Counted from the first letter of the stretch, positions 24,840 through 34,925 are shown. The stretch is DNA of 64,000 bases from Fodinibius sediminis (GCF_900182555.1 NZ_FXTH01000002.1:358025-422024); one strand, 5' to 3'. Translations and numbers: made by a program. The notes: generated from the letters alone by a model not told the origin.

Positions 24840-26861
24840 TTACAGGATCAACAAACTTAAAACGATAAGAACTCCTACAACGAGGGCGAGGGCATAACTG
24901 CTGGCAACCCCTGTCTGGGCATAGCGGAATACACTGCCAAACAGTCGGATGATGCCTCCTACCGCATTTACAATACCATCGACAAATTTCATATCAAACT
25001 TGGCCAGCCCTTTGTCCGAAAATCGAACCAGCGGATGAACAACAAGACCTTCATAAAATTCGTCCAGGCTATACTTCTCTTTCCAGGTCTCATAGAATAC
25101 ACCATAGCGACCAGCCAGACGGGCATCCGACTCCTCCGTAGCCCCGCTGCCGTACAGGCGATAAGCCACATACAGCCCGGCAACGGCTACAAGAACAGAG
25201 ATCACAAGCAGCGCCCACTCCAGGGAGTGAGACAGTCCAAGCTCGTAATCAGCCGTTACCGTATGCAGCCAGTTGTGCAACAGGTTAATATGCGCCTCTT
25301 CATGGGTGAAGGTAGATACCAGGAAATTGGGAATACCGATAAAGCCGCCCACTACAGAAAGACCGCCGAGGGCCCACAGTGGAATAGTCATCGTGCTGGG
25401 GCTCTCGTGCAGATGCTTTTCAGCCCCGGCAGCCTCTTCGATCTTCTCCGGAAGCTTGAAGGAACCATTGAAGGTGCCGAAAGTGAGACGAAACATGTAG
25501 AAAGCCGTCAGAAAAGCAGTAATTATTCCTACTCCCCACAGAAGAAAATACAGGGGGCCGGCAAACTCGGTGAAACCTGCATTGAAGGTAAAGGCCAAAA
25601 TTTCATCCTTCGAGAAGAATCCGGCCAGTGGCGGAATACCGGCAATAGCAACCGTAGCAATCAGGAATGTCTTGTAGGTAGATGGCATATACTCTTTCAA
25701 TCCGCCCATGAAACGCATATCCTGCGGATCAAAATGTACTTCCTTGCCCTCCTCATGAAGGCCATGTTCCACATGCTCCATCGCATGAATAACAGAACCA
25801 GAACCAAGAAACAAACAAGCCTTAAAGAAGGCATGAGTCACAACGTGAAATATCGCCGCGGTAAAGGCGCCCGATCCGAGAGCTAAAAACATATAACCCA
25901 GCTGTGATACCGTGGAATAGGCAAGCACGCCCTTGATATCGTTTTGCGTAAGCGCTATGGTCGCCGCTACAATAGCAGTCAGCGCACCGATCGCGGCAAT
26001 GATCACCATAACCTCCGGGGACATGACAAACATCGGGGAAAGCCGGGAAATCAGGTATATTCCGGAAGTAACCATCGTTGCTGCATGTATCAGTGCCGAA
26101 ACAGAAGTAGGTCCCGCCATGGCATCGGGCAGCCACACAAAAAGAGGGATCTGGGCACTCTTGCCGGTAGCCCCGATAAACATCAGAAGACCAATCCAGA
26201 ACTTCGCATCCGAAGGTATGGCATCCAGGTTAGACAGAATGACATCAAACTGGAGGCTTCCCACGAACTGGAAAGTCATAAACATGGCGACGAGAAAAGC
26301 GAAGTCTCCCACCCGGTTGTAGAGAAAGGCCTTTTTAGCGGCATCCGATTTGGCCATGTCGGTATACCAAAAACCGATCAGCAAGTAGGAGCAAAGCCCC
26401 ACTCCCTCCCATCCCAAAAATAACAGCAGGAGGTTGTCTGCCAGCACCAGATTCAGCATGGCGAAGATAAAAAGGTTCAGGTAGGCAAAAAACTTCCAGT
26501 AGCCATCATCGTGCCACATGTACCCTATGGAATACAAGTGTATCAAAAACCCAACACCGGTCACTACCAGCGTCATCACAATCGAAAGCTGATCAATCTG
26601 ATATGCGATATCCACGCTGAGTGTCCCGACATCAATCCAGGTAAAGAGTTCCGCAATGACGGGCGCTGTCTCCTGCCCCATATTCAAAAAGAAATAAACC
26701 GCAATGACAAAAGGTATAAAGACGGAAAGGTTTGCAATAGCACCGATCATCCCCTTGCGTTCTCGGAAAGAATCAGAGCTTAGCCCCATTAGTCCATTGA
26801 TGAGAAAACCCACCAACGGGAGGATGATAATCAGACTTGTAAGCGTAGTAGCAGAATCCAT
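24840..26861 (-). CDS. nuoL: NADH-quinone oxidoreductase subunit L
   Basis: A 673-residue antiporter-like subunit at the tip of the complex I membrane arm, with the long lateral helix expected near the C-terminus. Landmarks include FLGWEGVGLCSYLLIGFW, KKAFLYNRVGDFAFL, QIPLFVWLPDAMAGPTSVSA, LIHAATMVTSGIYL, TQNDIKGVLAYSTVSQLGYM and HVVTHAFFKACLFLGSG. It begins its own cluster L-M-phhB-N after a 290-base gap from nuoK that holds a possible promoter. Confidence 0.97.
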   Translation of the reverse strand: MDSATTLTSLIIILPLVGFLINGLMGLSSDSFRERKGMIGAIANLSVFIPFVIAVYFFLNMGQETAPVIAELFTWIDVGTLSVDIAYQIDQLSIVMTLVVTGVGFLIHLYSIGYMWHDDGYWKFFAYLNLFIFAMLNLVLADNLLLLFLGWEGVGLCSYLLIGFWYTDMAKSDAAKKAFLYNRVGDFAFLVAMFMTFQFVGSLQFDVILSNLDAIPSDAKFWIGLLMFIGATGKSAQIPLFVWLPDAMAGPTSVSALIHAATMVTSGIYLISRLSPMFVMSPEVMVIIAAIGALTAIVAATIALTQNDIKGVLAYSTVSQLGYMFLALGSGAFTAAIFHVVTHAFFKACLFLGSGSVIHAMEHVEHGLHEEGKEVHFDPQDMRFMGGLKEYMPSTYKTFLIATVAIAGIPPLAGFFSKDEILAFTFNAGFTEFAGPLYFLLWGVGIITAFLTAFYMFRLTFGTFNGSFKLPEKIEEAAGAEKHLHESPSTMTIPLWALGGLSVVGGFIGIPNFLVSTFTHEEAHINLLHNWLHTVTADYELGLSHSLEWALLVISVLVAVAGLYVAYRLYGSGATEESDARLAGRYGVFYETWKEKYSLDEFYEGLVVHPLVRFSDKGLAKFDMKFVDGIVNAVGGIIRLFGSVFRYAQTGVASSYALALVVGVLIVLSLLIL

Positions 26862-26953
26862 TTAAAAGATTTTTCAGTATTGTATCCTTACAAAATTTCT
26901 GGCCCAAAAGTAGCCAATACCCCGATTTTTCCCAAGGGGAAATTATCAGATGG

Positions 26954-26961
26954 CAAAGATA
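26954..26961 (-). promoter_or_regulatory. possible -7 element of nuoL in the nuoK-nuoL gap
   Basis: On the minus strand TATCTTTG matches TAnnTTTG exactly. The best -33 match is TTTA with an 18-base spacer, which is weaker than elsewhere. The 290-base stretch 26862-27151 contains no other recognisable gene or hairpin. Confidence 0.45.
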
Positions 26962-27151
26962 CAAAAAAGTGAGTGAAGGTAAAGGACAGGATTTGCAATT
27001 ATTCGGAAATTTCACCTATTTAGTTGCTTTCTAAATTAGGTACTGAACCTCCCAAAAACATCTGCCCAAACGGCTGTTTATCCCACCGCAATATCTTGCT
27101 TATTTGCCACCACTCCCCTGTTCAGCGGGTGGATTCACTCCCCGGTAATCC

Positions 27152-27454
27152 CTACCAGCGCAGAAGGTTTACCCGGCTGATATCGACAGAGAGGTTGTTT
27201 CTGAAAATGGCAATGATGATAGCCAGCCCCACGACCGCTTCGGCCGCCGCAACCGCAAGCGCAAAGAAAACCAGTATTTGCCCATCAACATTACCATAGT
27301 GGCTGCTGAATGAGATGAGTGACAGGTTTACGGCATTGAGCATGAGCTCCACACACATAAAAATGACAATTGCATTCTTGCGGATGAGTACCCCCACAAT
27401 TCCGATGCAGAATAAAATTGCACTAAGAGCTAAATACCAATCTATACTAATCAT
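27152..27454 (-). CDS. nuoK: NADH-quinone oxidoreductase subunit K
   Basis: A 100-residue three-span subunit. [24 protein letters not shown] holds the conserved membrane glutamate (VELMLN), and [21 protein letters not shown] holds the second (AAEA). It overlaps the end of nuoJ by 8 bases, which indicates coupling. Confidence 0.96.
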   Translation of the reverse strand: MISIDWYLALSAILFCIGIVGVLIRKNAIVIFMCVELMLNAVNLSLISFSSHYGNVDGQILVFFALAVAAAEAVVGLAIIIAIFRNNLSVDISRVNLLRW

Positions 27455-27980
27455 TTTCGTCAGTGACGGGCTTAGTTTTATGCTGTGCTACCATCAGGGC
27501 TCCATTCACGGCAGCGGTCAGAAGCATAGCAATTATATGAAAAGGCAGTGAATACTTTGTGTAAAGGACATCCCCGATAGCCTCGACCGTCCCGGCCTGG
27601 GTCATCTGTTCAGCCACAACCGGCAGGGTATCGGTCAAGCTTCCAATACTGTAGATAAGCTGGGAAAAGACGCCCACTCCCAACAGGAAAGCCACAAAAT
27701 ATTTGATACGGAATTTGCTAAACAACTGCTCTTCATTCTCAAGGTTGAGCAGCATAACAACAAACAGAAACAAGACCATGATGGCCCCGGCATACACCAG
27801 GACCTGGATAATCGCCAGAAACTGTGCCTTAAGCAGCAGATATACTCCCGAAAGCGCTATCATGTTCAATACCAGAAAAAGCGCGCTGTTGACGGCATTT
27901 TTGTTAATCACCATCGCCAGTGCGGAGGCAACAGCCAACACAGCTAAAAAGATAAAGGAAAAAGTAATCATGTCATCCAA
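27447..27980 (-). CDS. nuoJ: NADH-quinone oxidoreductase subunit J
   Basis: A 177-residue multi-span subunit. The NuoJ signature [20 protein letters not shown] followed by [15 protein letters not shown] is complete. It is the first nuo gene here; upstream on the same strand is uppP, so nuoA-I must lie elsewhere. An exact TAnnTTTG promoter lies just upstream. Confidence 0.96.
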   Translation of the reverse strand: MDDMITFSFIFLAVLAVASALAMVINKNAVNSALFLVLNMIALSGVYLLLKAQFLAIIQVLVYAGAIMVLFLFVVMLLNLENEEQLFSKFRIKYFVAFLLGVGVFSQLIYSIGSLTDTLPVVAEQMTQAGTVEAIGDVLYTKYSLPFHIIAMLLTAAVNGALMVAQHKTKPVTDEND

Positions 27981-27996
27981 TTTGTTTCAGTGGCTT

Positions 27997-28028
27997 CAAA
28001 GGTAGATAAATTTAAAAACGGCATCAAC
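27997..28028 (-). promoter_or_regulatory. promoter of nuoJ-nuoK
   Basis: On the minus strand GTTG (28028-28025), 20 bases, then TACCTTTG (28004-27997), an exact TAnnTTTG. The implied leader is about 10 bases. Confidence 0.65.
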
Positions 28029-28072
28029 TCAAATTTGGGTGAAATTCTGTTCAACCTTCGCCCATGGTGTAT

Positions 28073-28888
28073 CTACCAAAAATATACAAGGCCAACGGCA
28101 CCCAGTATCCAGCAGTACCAGGCAAAAGGATGAATTCCCTTGCTGCGAAGCAGAATAATTAAGTATTTCAAGGCAAAATAGCCGGATACAAAAGAGGTAA
28201 TAAATCCGACAAGGAGTCCAAAAAGGGTATCGAAGGGAACGCCCGATTCGGCCATCTCAAAAGTTTTAACCAGCATAGCCCCCGCGATAACCGGAATAAC
28301 CATCAAAAAAGAGAAGTTTGCCACCTCTTCCCTCTTGATACCCAGATACAACCCCAGCGAAATAGTAGATCCGGATCGGCTGATCCCGGGAAGGATGGCG
28401 AAGGCCTGGGCCAGCCCTATCCCGAGAGCACTGCCCGTACCCAGATCATTCGGGTGGTCTCTGCGAAAACGGGTACTATATAAAATGGCGCCGGTAACCA
28501 GCAGCATGATGGAAACCGGGAACGGCCGCAAAATGGTATTCTCTATCATCTCCTCCATGGTAAATCCCACCACAGCGGCAGGGATCATACTTATCAGAAT
28601 AAACCATGAAAGCTTAATATTATTATCGCTTTTGTATCGTTGTCTTATCTCTGAGGGATTCCGAACCAGTTTCCAGAGTGATGAAAGAATAGCGGCAATT
28701 TCCTTTTTATAATAAACAAGGATGCTACAGAGGGTTCCAAAGTGTACAATGACCTCAAACGTAATATTTTTCTCAAAATCTCCACCCAGCAGCTCTTTTC
28801 CCAGTACCAGGTGTCCCGAACTGCTGATGGGCAGAAACTCAGTCAATCCCTGAATTAATCCTAATAAAAAAGAATCTATGATTTCCAT
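28073..28888 (-). CDS. uppP: undecaprenyl-diphosphatase
   Basis: UppP (BacA) recycles the undecaprenyl carrier for peptidoglycan and polysaccharide synthesis and affects bacitracin tolerance. The 271-residue integral membrane protein has both active-site motifs: LGLIQGLTEFLPISSSGHLVL (glutamate-rich ExxxE region) near the N-terminus and ILPGISRSGSTI (PGxSRSxxT). It is divergent from moxR with 83 bases between. Confidence 0.96.
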   Translation of the reverse strand: MEIIDSFLLGLIQGLTEFLPISSSGHLVLGKELLGGDFEKNITFEVIVHFGTLCSILVYYKKEIAAILSSLWKLVRNPSEIRQRYKSDNNIKLSWFILISMIPAAVVGFTMEEMIENTILRPFPVSIMLLVTGAILYSTRFRRDHPNDLGTGSALGIGLAQAFAILPGISRSGSTISLGLYLGIKREEVANFSFLMVIPVIAGAMLVKTFEMAESGVPFDTLFGLLVGFITSFVSGYFALKYLIILLRSKGIHPFAWYCWILGAVGLVYFW

Positions 28889-28971
28889 TTCTTAACTTAG
28901 ACCGTTTATATTTTCTGCGCCGGAAAATAGCTATAACACAATCAAATTCTAAATCAACCATTAAATTTCTC

Positions 28972-29979
28972 ATGTCCAATACCACGACGTCTGTAGATAT
29001 GCAAGCATTGGGAGAAAAAATTGAAAAAACCAGTGCCTTTATTGAAGATATTTATTCTGAGCTAGACAAGGTTATTGTAGGACAGCGATATATGATTGAC
29101 CGCCTGCTGGTAGGCTTGCTGGCCGATGGACACGTGCTGCTGGAGGGCGTGCCCGGACTGGCCAAGACCCTGACTGTCTCCTCTCTCGCCAAAGTTATCA
29201 ATACCGAATTCCAGCGCCTTCAGTTTACCCCGGACCTTCTGCCGGCCGACCTTATCGGTACACTCATCTATAACCAGAAAGAAGCGGAATTTACGGTTAA
29301 GAAGGGACCTATTTTTGCCAATATAATCTTAGCAGATGAGATCAATCGTTCTCCGGCCAAAGTCCAAAGTGCTCTTCTTGAGGCTATGCAGGAACTCCAG
29401 GTGACCATCGGAGAGACGACCTATCCGCTGGACGAGCCCTTCCTGGTACTGGCCACCCAAAACCCCGTAGAGCAGGAAGGGACTTATCCCCTGCCCGAGG
29501 CCCAGGTTGACCGCTTCATGATGAAGATTCATATTGACTACCCCTCCGAGAGTGAAGAGCTTGAGATTATGCGGCGCATGGCCAAGACAGGAAAAAAAGA
29601 AGAGCTGAAGCCCGTGATTACGACCGAAAAGGTGCTGGAGGCCCGCAAGGTCGTGGATCAGATCTATATTGATGAGAAAGTCGAGCAGTATATCATTGAC
29701 TTGGTTTTTGCGACCCGGAATCCTGAAAAATACAATCTCGATGAACTTTCGGGACTGATTAATTTTGGCGCTTCGCCTCGCGCATCCATCAACCTTAACC
29801 TGGCGGCCCGGGCTCATGCCTTCATGCAGCATCGCGCCTATGTGACCCCCGAGGATGTCCGCACTATTGCCATGGATGTGCTCCGACACCGCATCATTCC
29901 CACCTTTGAAGCCGAAGCCGAAGAGGTTACCTCCGAGGACCTCATCTCAAAAGTGATGGCAAGTATTCAGGTTCCCTGA
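28972..29979 (+). CDS. MoxR-family AAA+ ATPase
   Basis: MoxR ATPases act as chaperones for metallocofactor or complex assembly, usually with a DUF58 protein and VWA-domain membrane proteins. The 335 residues show Walker A GVPGLAKT (59-66), Walker B IILADEINRSP, sensor 1 LATQNPVEQEGTYPLPEAQVDRF and the C-terminal lid (NFGASPRASINL). The usual DUF58/VWA partners are absent: the next element is a terminator and then rpsA on the other strand. Its client is therefore unknown. Confidence 0.93.
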   Translation: MSNTTTSVDMQALGEKIEKTSAFIEDIYSELDKVIVGQRYMIDRLLVGLLADGHVLLEGVPGLAKTLTVSSLAKVINTEFQRLQFTPDLLPADLIGTLIYNQKEAEFTVKKGPIFANIILADEINRSPAKVQSALLEAMQELQVTIGETTYPLDEPFLVLATQNPVEQEGTYPLPEAQVDRFMMKIHIDYPSESEELEIMRRMAKTGKKEELKPVITTEKVLEARKVVDQIYIDEKVEQYIIDLVFATRNPEKYNLDELSGLINFGASPRASINLNLAARAHAFMQHRAYVTPEDVRTIAMDVLRHRIIPTFEAEAEEVTSEDLISKVMASIQVP

Positions 29980-30068
29980 TCGCCCCCCTGAACCGTAACA
30001 GGCAGCGCCGAATGCTGTAGCCTCATACACATACCCCCTTTCCTGTGCCTGTTACAACCAACTGGTAT

Positions 30069-30104
30069 AAAAAAAGGCTCAGTGCCGCAAAGCACTGAGC
30101 CTTT
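30069..30104. terminator. strong convergent terminator between moxR and rpsA
   Basis: A perfect 13-bp stem (30073-30085 with 30092-30104) and a six-base loop CGCAAA. The minus strand ends in seven Ts, so it is strongest for rpsA; it may also stop moxR transcription. Confidence 0.93.
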
Positions 30105-30135
30105 AAATTTAACAGGAAGATTATGAGTTCAGAAA

Positions 30136-32133
30136 TTATTCCTGCTCATCATTATCATCATCCTCCTCTTCCTCTGCTTTATCTGCCTCCGACTGCAATC
30201 TTTCAGCAGCTTCGGCCTTTTCGCGGGCAGCCATCTGCTCTTTCAGGTCAGCAAGGCCCGACATTTCTCCAAGAGTTGGAGTGCCGGTCTGCGGAGTTGA
30301 CTGCTTGGAACGGCTTTTCTTCTCGGTCGAGGATGCTTTCTTGACATCCTGTTCGCGCTGACTGAGCGTGATGTTCTTGTTGGTCTCATCAAGCTCAATC
30401 ACAAACGCTTCGACCTCGTCTCCCTTGGCAAAATGCTCGGCCGGATCGCTTCCCGCCTCGGTTTTGCTGGCCGGGATAAAGCCCTGAAGCCCATGGGGCA
30501 GTGAAACAAACACGCCCTTGTCCGTAGTATTGACGACTTCACCTTCTACCTTGTTCGTGCCGCCATACTCCTCTGCGAACTCTTCCCAGGGATTTTCTTC
30601 AATCTGCTTGTGTCCAAGGGTAATTCGGCGATTTTCAAAGTCAATCGCTAAAATAACCACTTCAATCTCTTCATCCTTGTCGATGATCTCGTTCGGATGA
30701 TTGACTTTCTCCGTCCAGCTCAGGTCGGAAATATGAATAAGTCCATCAATACCGGGCTCGAGCTCGACAAAGACACCAAAGTTGGTAAGGTTTCGAACGG
30801 TTCCCTTGTGCTTGGATCCAACGGGATAACGCTTGTCAATCTCCTCCCAGGGATCTTTCTCAAGCTGCTTGACACCGAGTGAAATTTTCTTTTCCGGCTC
30901 GTTCACATTCAGTACCACACAGTCGATGATGTCATCCTTTTTAACAAGCTGTGAGGGATGCTTGATGTGCTGGGTCCAGGACATCTCACTGATGTGGATA
31001 AGACCTTCCACACCTTTCTCAAGTTCAATAAAGGCACCGTAGTCGGCGATGGAGACCACACGTCCCTGAACCTTGATATTCTCAGGATACTTGAGATCAA
31101 TTTCATCCCATGGATGCGGCTGCAGCTGCTTGAGTCCGAGCGATACCCGCTTGGTCTCGTCATCAAAATCAATGACTGCAACATTCAGGCGCTGATCCAA
31201 CGAGACGATCTCACTGGGATGCTCCACCCGGCCCCAGGAGAGGTCCGTAATGTGCAGCAGGCCGTCGACGCCTCCAAGATCGATAAATACACCGAAGTCG
31301 GTAATATTTTTGACAATACCTTCGAGGACCTGTCCTTCCTCAATCGTGGAAAGAATTTCTTCCCGCTGTTCTTCAAGGTCAGACTCAATAAGCGCACGGT
31401 GTGATACAACCACATTTTCAGCGTGCATGTTGAGTTTGACTACCTGGAATTCCATGGTCTTTCCTACATAGGCATCGAAGTCGCGCACCGGTCGCACATC
31501 AATTTGCGAGCCCGGCAGGAAAGCGTCAATTCCCATGATATCGGCAACCATACCTCCCTTGATACGCCGCTTGATGTATCCTTCAATAATTTCGCCGGTT
31601 TCGGAAGCACGCTCAATGGTCTCCCAGGCATGCAGAATATCGGCCTTGCGGCGGGAAAGGATGAGCTGGCCCTCCTGGTCTTCAACCTTGTCCAGGAATA
31701 CATCCACTTCGTCCCCGGGTGCAAGGTTCTCAACAAGCTCGTCAGGGAATTCATTGGTCTGTACAATTCCCTCCGACTTGAATCCGATGTCAACAATTAC
31801 ATAATCTTCATCAACGGAAACCACACGCCCGGTTACAATCTCTTTCTCTTCTATCTCATTGAGCGTATTCTCATACATGTCTGCAAGCTGATGAAACTCT
31901 TCATCAGTATAGTCCTCTGAAGCGGCCTGCAGCTGGTCATAGGTGTAGGTTTCAGCTTCATCAATGTCTCCGGAGAATGAGGGAACCGTTTCTTTTACAG
32001 GCTCCTGTTTGGCCGGTGCCTCTTCTTCAGCCTCGGCTACATCAACCGTCGTTTCTTCGACGGTTTCTTCCGCGACGGCGGCCTGCTCTTCGGTATTTTC
32101 CTGGTTTTGTTCTTGTTTTAGTTCGTCTGTCAT
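30136..32133 (-). CDS. rpsA: 30S ribosomal protein S1
   Basis: S1 helps unfold and recruit mRNA to the 30S subunit. At 665 residues it is longer than the E. coli protein because of an acidic N-terminal extension of about 75 residues (Glu/Ala/Val-rich) and an acidic C-terminal tail. Six S1 RNA-binding repeats are visible; the best are VLEGIVKNITDFGVFIDLGG, GRVVSIADYGAFIELEKG and GTVRNLTNFGVFVELEPG, each followed by GLIHISDLSW-like motifs. It is 67 bases after cmk on the same strand, the classic cmk-rpsA order. Confidence 0.97.
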   Translation of the reverse strand: MTDELKQEQNQENTEEQAAVAEETVEETTVDVAEAEEEAPAKQEPVKETVPSFSGDIDEAETYTYDQLQAASEDYTDEEFHQLADMYENTLNEIEEKEIVTGRVVSVDEDYVIVDIGFKSEGIVQTNEFPDELVENLAPGDEVDVFLDKVEDQEGQLILSRRKADILHAWETIERASETGEIIEGYIKRRIKGGMVADIMGIDAFLPGSQIDVRPVRDFDAYVGKTMEFQVVKLNMHAENVVVSHRALIESDLEEQREEILSTIEEGQVLEGIVKNITDFGVFIDLGGVDGLLHITDLSWGRVEHPSEIVSLDQRLNVAVIDFDDETKRVSLGLKQLQPHPWDEIDLKYPENIKVQGRVVSIADYGAFIELEKGVEGLIHISEMSWTQHIKHPSQLVKKDDIIDCVVLNVNEPEKKISLGVKQLEKDPWEEIDKRYPVGSKHKGTVRNLTNFGVFVELEPGIDGLIHISDLSWTEKVNHPNEIIDKDEEIEVVILAIDFENRRITLGHKQIEENPWEEFAEEYGGTNKVEGEVVNTTDKGVFVSLPHGLQGFIPASKTEAGSDPAEHFAKGDEVEAFVIELDETNKNITLSQREQDVKKASSTEKKSRSKQSTPQTGTPTLGEMSGLADLKEQMAAREKAEAAERLQSEADKAEEEEDDDNDEQE

Positions 32134-32200
32134 TACTTGTATTAGTTAAAATTACCACACTCTGAATCATTCAGAGTGGGATTAGAGTTAGTATTGTAGT

Positions 32201-32857
32201 TTATCGTTTGATCAGGTCACTAATATACAAACAAATTTGATCGACCTGTTGTTCAAAGCTCAAATTTGTAGTATTAATTTCGATGGCATCCTCCGCTCGC
32301 TTCAGCGGATCAGCCTCCCGGTTCGCATCCTTGAGATCACGCTGCTGGATATTGCGCCTCACCTCTTCCAACGACAAGGCCGGGTTGTCGGGTTTCCGCT
32401 CATTATAACGCCGGCGGGCCCGCTCCTCAATATCTGCCGACATAAAAAACTTCAGATCAGCATCCGGGAAGACCGCCGTTCCAAGATCTCGCCCCTCGGC
32501 TATATAGATTCCGTCTTTTACCGCTTCGCGCATCAGGTGATTCACAAATGTTCGAACCCTGGGCAGGGCAGCCACTTCGCTCACATGTTCGGCTACCTCC
32601 GGCGTACGGATGCGGTCGGTTACCGCGGCATCATCCACTGCGACATGAAACTGTCTGTCGCAGTAGCGAAAGCTGATCTTCGCCTGGTCTAACAACTGAA
32701 AGAACACTGTCTTATCCCGGCCTGCCTGCAAATATAGCAGCGTCACTGTTCGATAGAGAGCGCCGGAATCGAGATATTCAATATCCAATTTATCAGCCAC
32801 AGCCCGCGCTGTCGAACTTTTACCCGAGCCGGCCGGTCCATCGATCACTGTGATCAT
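32201..32857 (-). CDS. cmk: cytidylate kinase
   Basis: Cmk phosphorylates CMP and dCMP. The 218 residues start with the P-loop ITVIDGPAGSGKSSTARAVA and have YLDSGALYRTVTL, EGRDLGTAVFPDADLKFF and the lid RRNIQQRDLKDANREADPL. An AGGAG ribosome-binding site lies about 10 bases before the ATG, one of the few clear ones in the window. Confidence 0.96.
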   Translation of the reverse strand: MITVIDGPAGSGKSSTARAVADKLDIEYLDSGALYRTVTLLYLQAGRDKTVFFQLLDQAKISFRYCDRQFHVAVDDAAVTDRIRTPEVAEHVSEVAALPRVRTFVNHLMREAVKDGIYIAEGRDLGTAVFPDADLKFFMSADIEERARRRYNERKPDNPALSLEEVRRNIQQRDLKDANREADPLKRAEDAIEINTTNLSFEQQVDQICLYISDLIKR

Positions 32858-32907
32858 AATGGAAAGTCTCCTAAATTACCCTTCTTTTGTTAATTTTTCA
32901 ATGATTT

Positions 32908-32939
32908 CTTGTTTAATGATTCCAGAAATTTTAACTTTG
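32908..32939 (+). promoter_or_regulatory. promoter of rpsT-gpmI
   Basis: CTTG (32908-32911), 20 bases, then TAACTTTG (32932-32939), an exact TAnnTTTG. The start site would give a leader of about 65 bases before rpsT. Confidence 0.7.
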
Positions 32940-33011
32940 GGCTCTTTCTGAAATGGCGAAGAAGATGATACGAATTAATTTGAAGAACTGATAAGAAACT
33001 CTTAAAAATCT

Positions 33012-33263
33012 ATGCCACAACATAAATCTGCGATAAAACGCGTTCGACAAAGCGAAAAACGTCGTCAACACAACCAGCCACAGCGATCAAAAATGAAAAC
33101 GCTGGTCAAAAAGGCGCTTGAAACAACCGACAAAGAGCGAGCAGAGGAAGCCGTAAGAGAAGCTACTGCCTATCTGGACAAACTGGCAGCCAAAGGGCTG
33201 ATCCACGAGAATTTTGCGGCCCGAAGAAAATCAAAACTGGCGAAACACCTGAACAACCTGTAA
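33012..33263 (+). CDS. rpsT: 30S ribosomal protein S20
   Basis: An 83-residue, strongly basic helical protein with the S20 start PQHKSAIKRVRQSEKRRQHN and the C-terminal ENFAARRKSKLAKHLN. It is followed after 18 bases by gpmI, an unusual partner that suggests cotranscription. Confidence 0.96.
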   Translation: MPQHKSAIKRVRQSEKRRQHNQPQRSKMKTLVKKALETTDKERAEEAVREATAYLDKLAAKGLIHENFAARRKSKLAKHLNNL

Positions 33264-33281
33264 TTATAGGCTCCCCTTATC

Positions 33282-34802
33282 TTGGCTGACTCATCATCGA
33301 AAGCTCTTCTGGTTATTCTCGACGGCTATGGTATTGCAGAAGATCCGGCCGTCAGTGCCGTCGACCAGGCAGAAACGCCCTACCTTGATGGCTTGTTCCG
33401 CGATTATCCCAACTCCAGGCTTACGGCCAGTGGAGAAAAAGTAGGATTGCCCGAGGGACAATTTGGCAATTCCGAAGTCGGCCACCTCAATATTGGGGCG
33501 GGACGCATCGTTCCCCAGGAGCTCACCCGCCTCAACACCGCCATTGAGGATGGATCTTTCTTTGCAAACGACGTACTCTGCGCAGCTGCCGAAAAAGCCA
33601 GAGAAAACGGGCGCATCCATTTAATGGGTCTGTTTTCCGATGGAGGGGTGCACAGCCATAACAACCATCTCTTTGCCCTGCTTCGAATGGCCCGGAAAAA
33701 GGGTATTCCGAATACCTATGTGCATGCTTTCACCGATGGGCGCGACACCGATCCGCATGGCGGCTTGAATTATGTGAAAGAGTTTGAGCAGCAGGCTGCC
33801 GAAATTGGGACCGGTACCATCGCTTCTATTGTGGGCCGCTACTATGCCATGGATCGCGATAACCGGTGGGAGCGCACGAAACTGGCGTATGACCTGCTGG
33901 TTCATGGAAAGGGAGCATCTTTTGATACGCCGGAGGAAGCCCTGCAGGCCTCCTACGAGGATGAGGTGACTGATGAGTTCGTCAAACCCAAACTTATCAA
34001 TCAGTCACCGGATTCACGTATCCAAAAGGGCGATGTCGTCATCTTCTATAACATACGGGGCGACCGGGCACGGCAAATTACCCGGGCTCTTATCGAACCG
34101 GGCTTCAGCGAGTTCGAGGTTGAGGACAACCTGAACCTTCATTATGCCACTTTTACGGCTTATGATGAAACCTTTGACGTTGAAGTTGCCTATCCCCCGC
34201 TCCGACTCCAGAATACCCTGGGCGAGGTCGTCAGCCGTCACCACCTGAACCAGCTCCGGATTGCCGAGACGGAAAAATATCCTCACGTCACCTATTTCTT
34301 CAACGGCGGAGAGGAGGAACCTTTCGAGGGTGAGGAGCGCATCCTTATTCCAAGCCCGAAAGTGGCGACCTATGATCTTCAACCCGAAATGAGTGCCCCC
34401 GAAGTTGCGGATACTCTCTGCAAAGAGCTGAAGACGGAAAAATTTCACCTGGGGATCCTAAATTTTGCCAACCCCGACATGGTCGGACATACCGGTGATA
34501 TGCAGGCGGCGATACGTGCGGTTGAGACCATTGACAGCCAGCTCAAGAAAGTTGTTGATACCGCCACTGACCACGATTACAAAATAGTCATCATCGCCGA
34601 TCACGGGAATGCAGATCGTATGATTGATGAAAATGGGAACCCCCATACTGCGCACACTTCTGCACCCGTGCCCGCGCTCATAATAAATGAGCCGAAAGCC
34701 CAACATATGCACGACGGCATTCTTGCGGACGTTGCTCCCACCCTCCTCAAATTAATGGATCTTCCCCAACCGCAAGAAATGACCGGCTCCCCCCTGTTTT
34801 AA
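33282..34802 (+). CDS. gpmI: 2,3-bisphosphoglycerate-independent phosphoglycerate mutase
   Basis: This metal-dependent enzyme interconverts 3- and 2-phosphoglycerate in glycolysis. The 506-residue protein has the alkaline-phosphatase fold, with the metal site ILDGYG at residues 12-17, catalytic Ser64 in FGNSEVGHLNIGAGR, the phosphatase lid HAFTDGRDTDP and the C-terminal metal sites NFANPDMVGHTGD and IIADHGNAD. The start is TTG at 33282, giving MADSSSKALL; no in-frame ATG precedes the conserved LDGYG strand. Confidence 0.96.
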   Translation: MADSSSKALLVILDGYGIAEDPAVSAVDQAETPYLDGLFRDYPNSRLTASGEKVGLPEGQFGNSEVGHLNIGAGRIVPQELTRLNTAIEDGSFFANDVLCAAAEKARENGRIHLMGLFSDGGVHSHNNHLFALLRMARKKGIPNTYVHAFTDGRDTDPHGGLNYVKEFEQQAAEIGTGTIASIVGRYYAMDRDNRWERTKLAYDLLVHGKGASFDTPEEALQASYEDEVTDEFVKPKLINQSPDSRIQKGDVVIFYNIRGDRARQITRALIEPGFSEFEVEDNLNLHYATFTAYDETFDVEVAYPPLRLQNTLGEVVSRHHLNQLRIAETEKYPHVTYFFNGGEEEPFEGEERILIPSPKVATYDLQPEMSAPEVADTLCKELKTEKFHLGILNFANPDMVGHTGDMQAAIRAVETIDSQLKKVVDTATDHDYKIVIIADHGNADRMIDENGNPHTAHTSAPVPALIINEPKAQHMHDGILADVAPTLLKLMDLPQPQEMTGSPLF

Positions 34803-34925
34803 CTCGCACATCAGTCCTTTCCCGGTCCTCAAATGCCTTGTGAGGCCCCCAACATATTTGGACCTGCAGCAATCCGGTACAAATTTTATTTTTCTGCTCA
34901 TCGGAGGGTAAATCCACTCTTTTTG

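Noticed and set aside
30123..30344. Plus-strand open frame inside rpsA and similar long frames opposite core genes
   Set aside because: They mirror strongly conserved genes on the other strand and have no features of their own.
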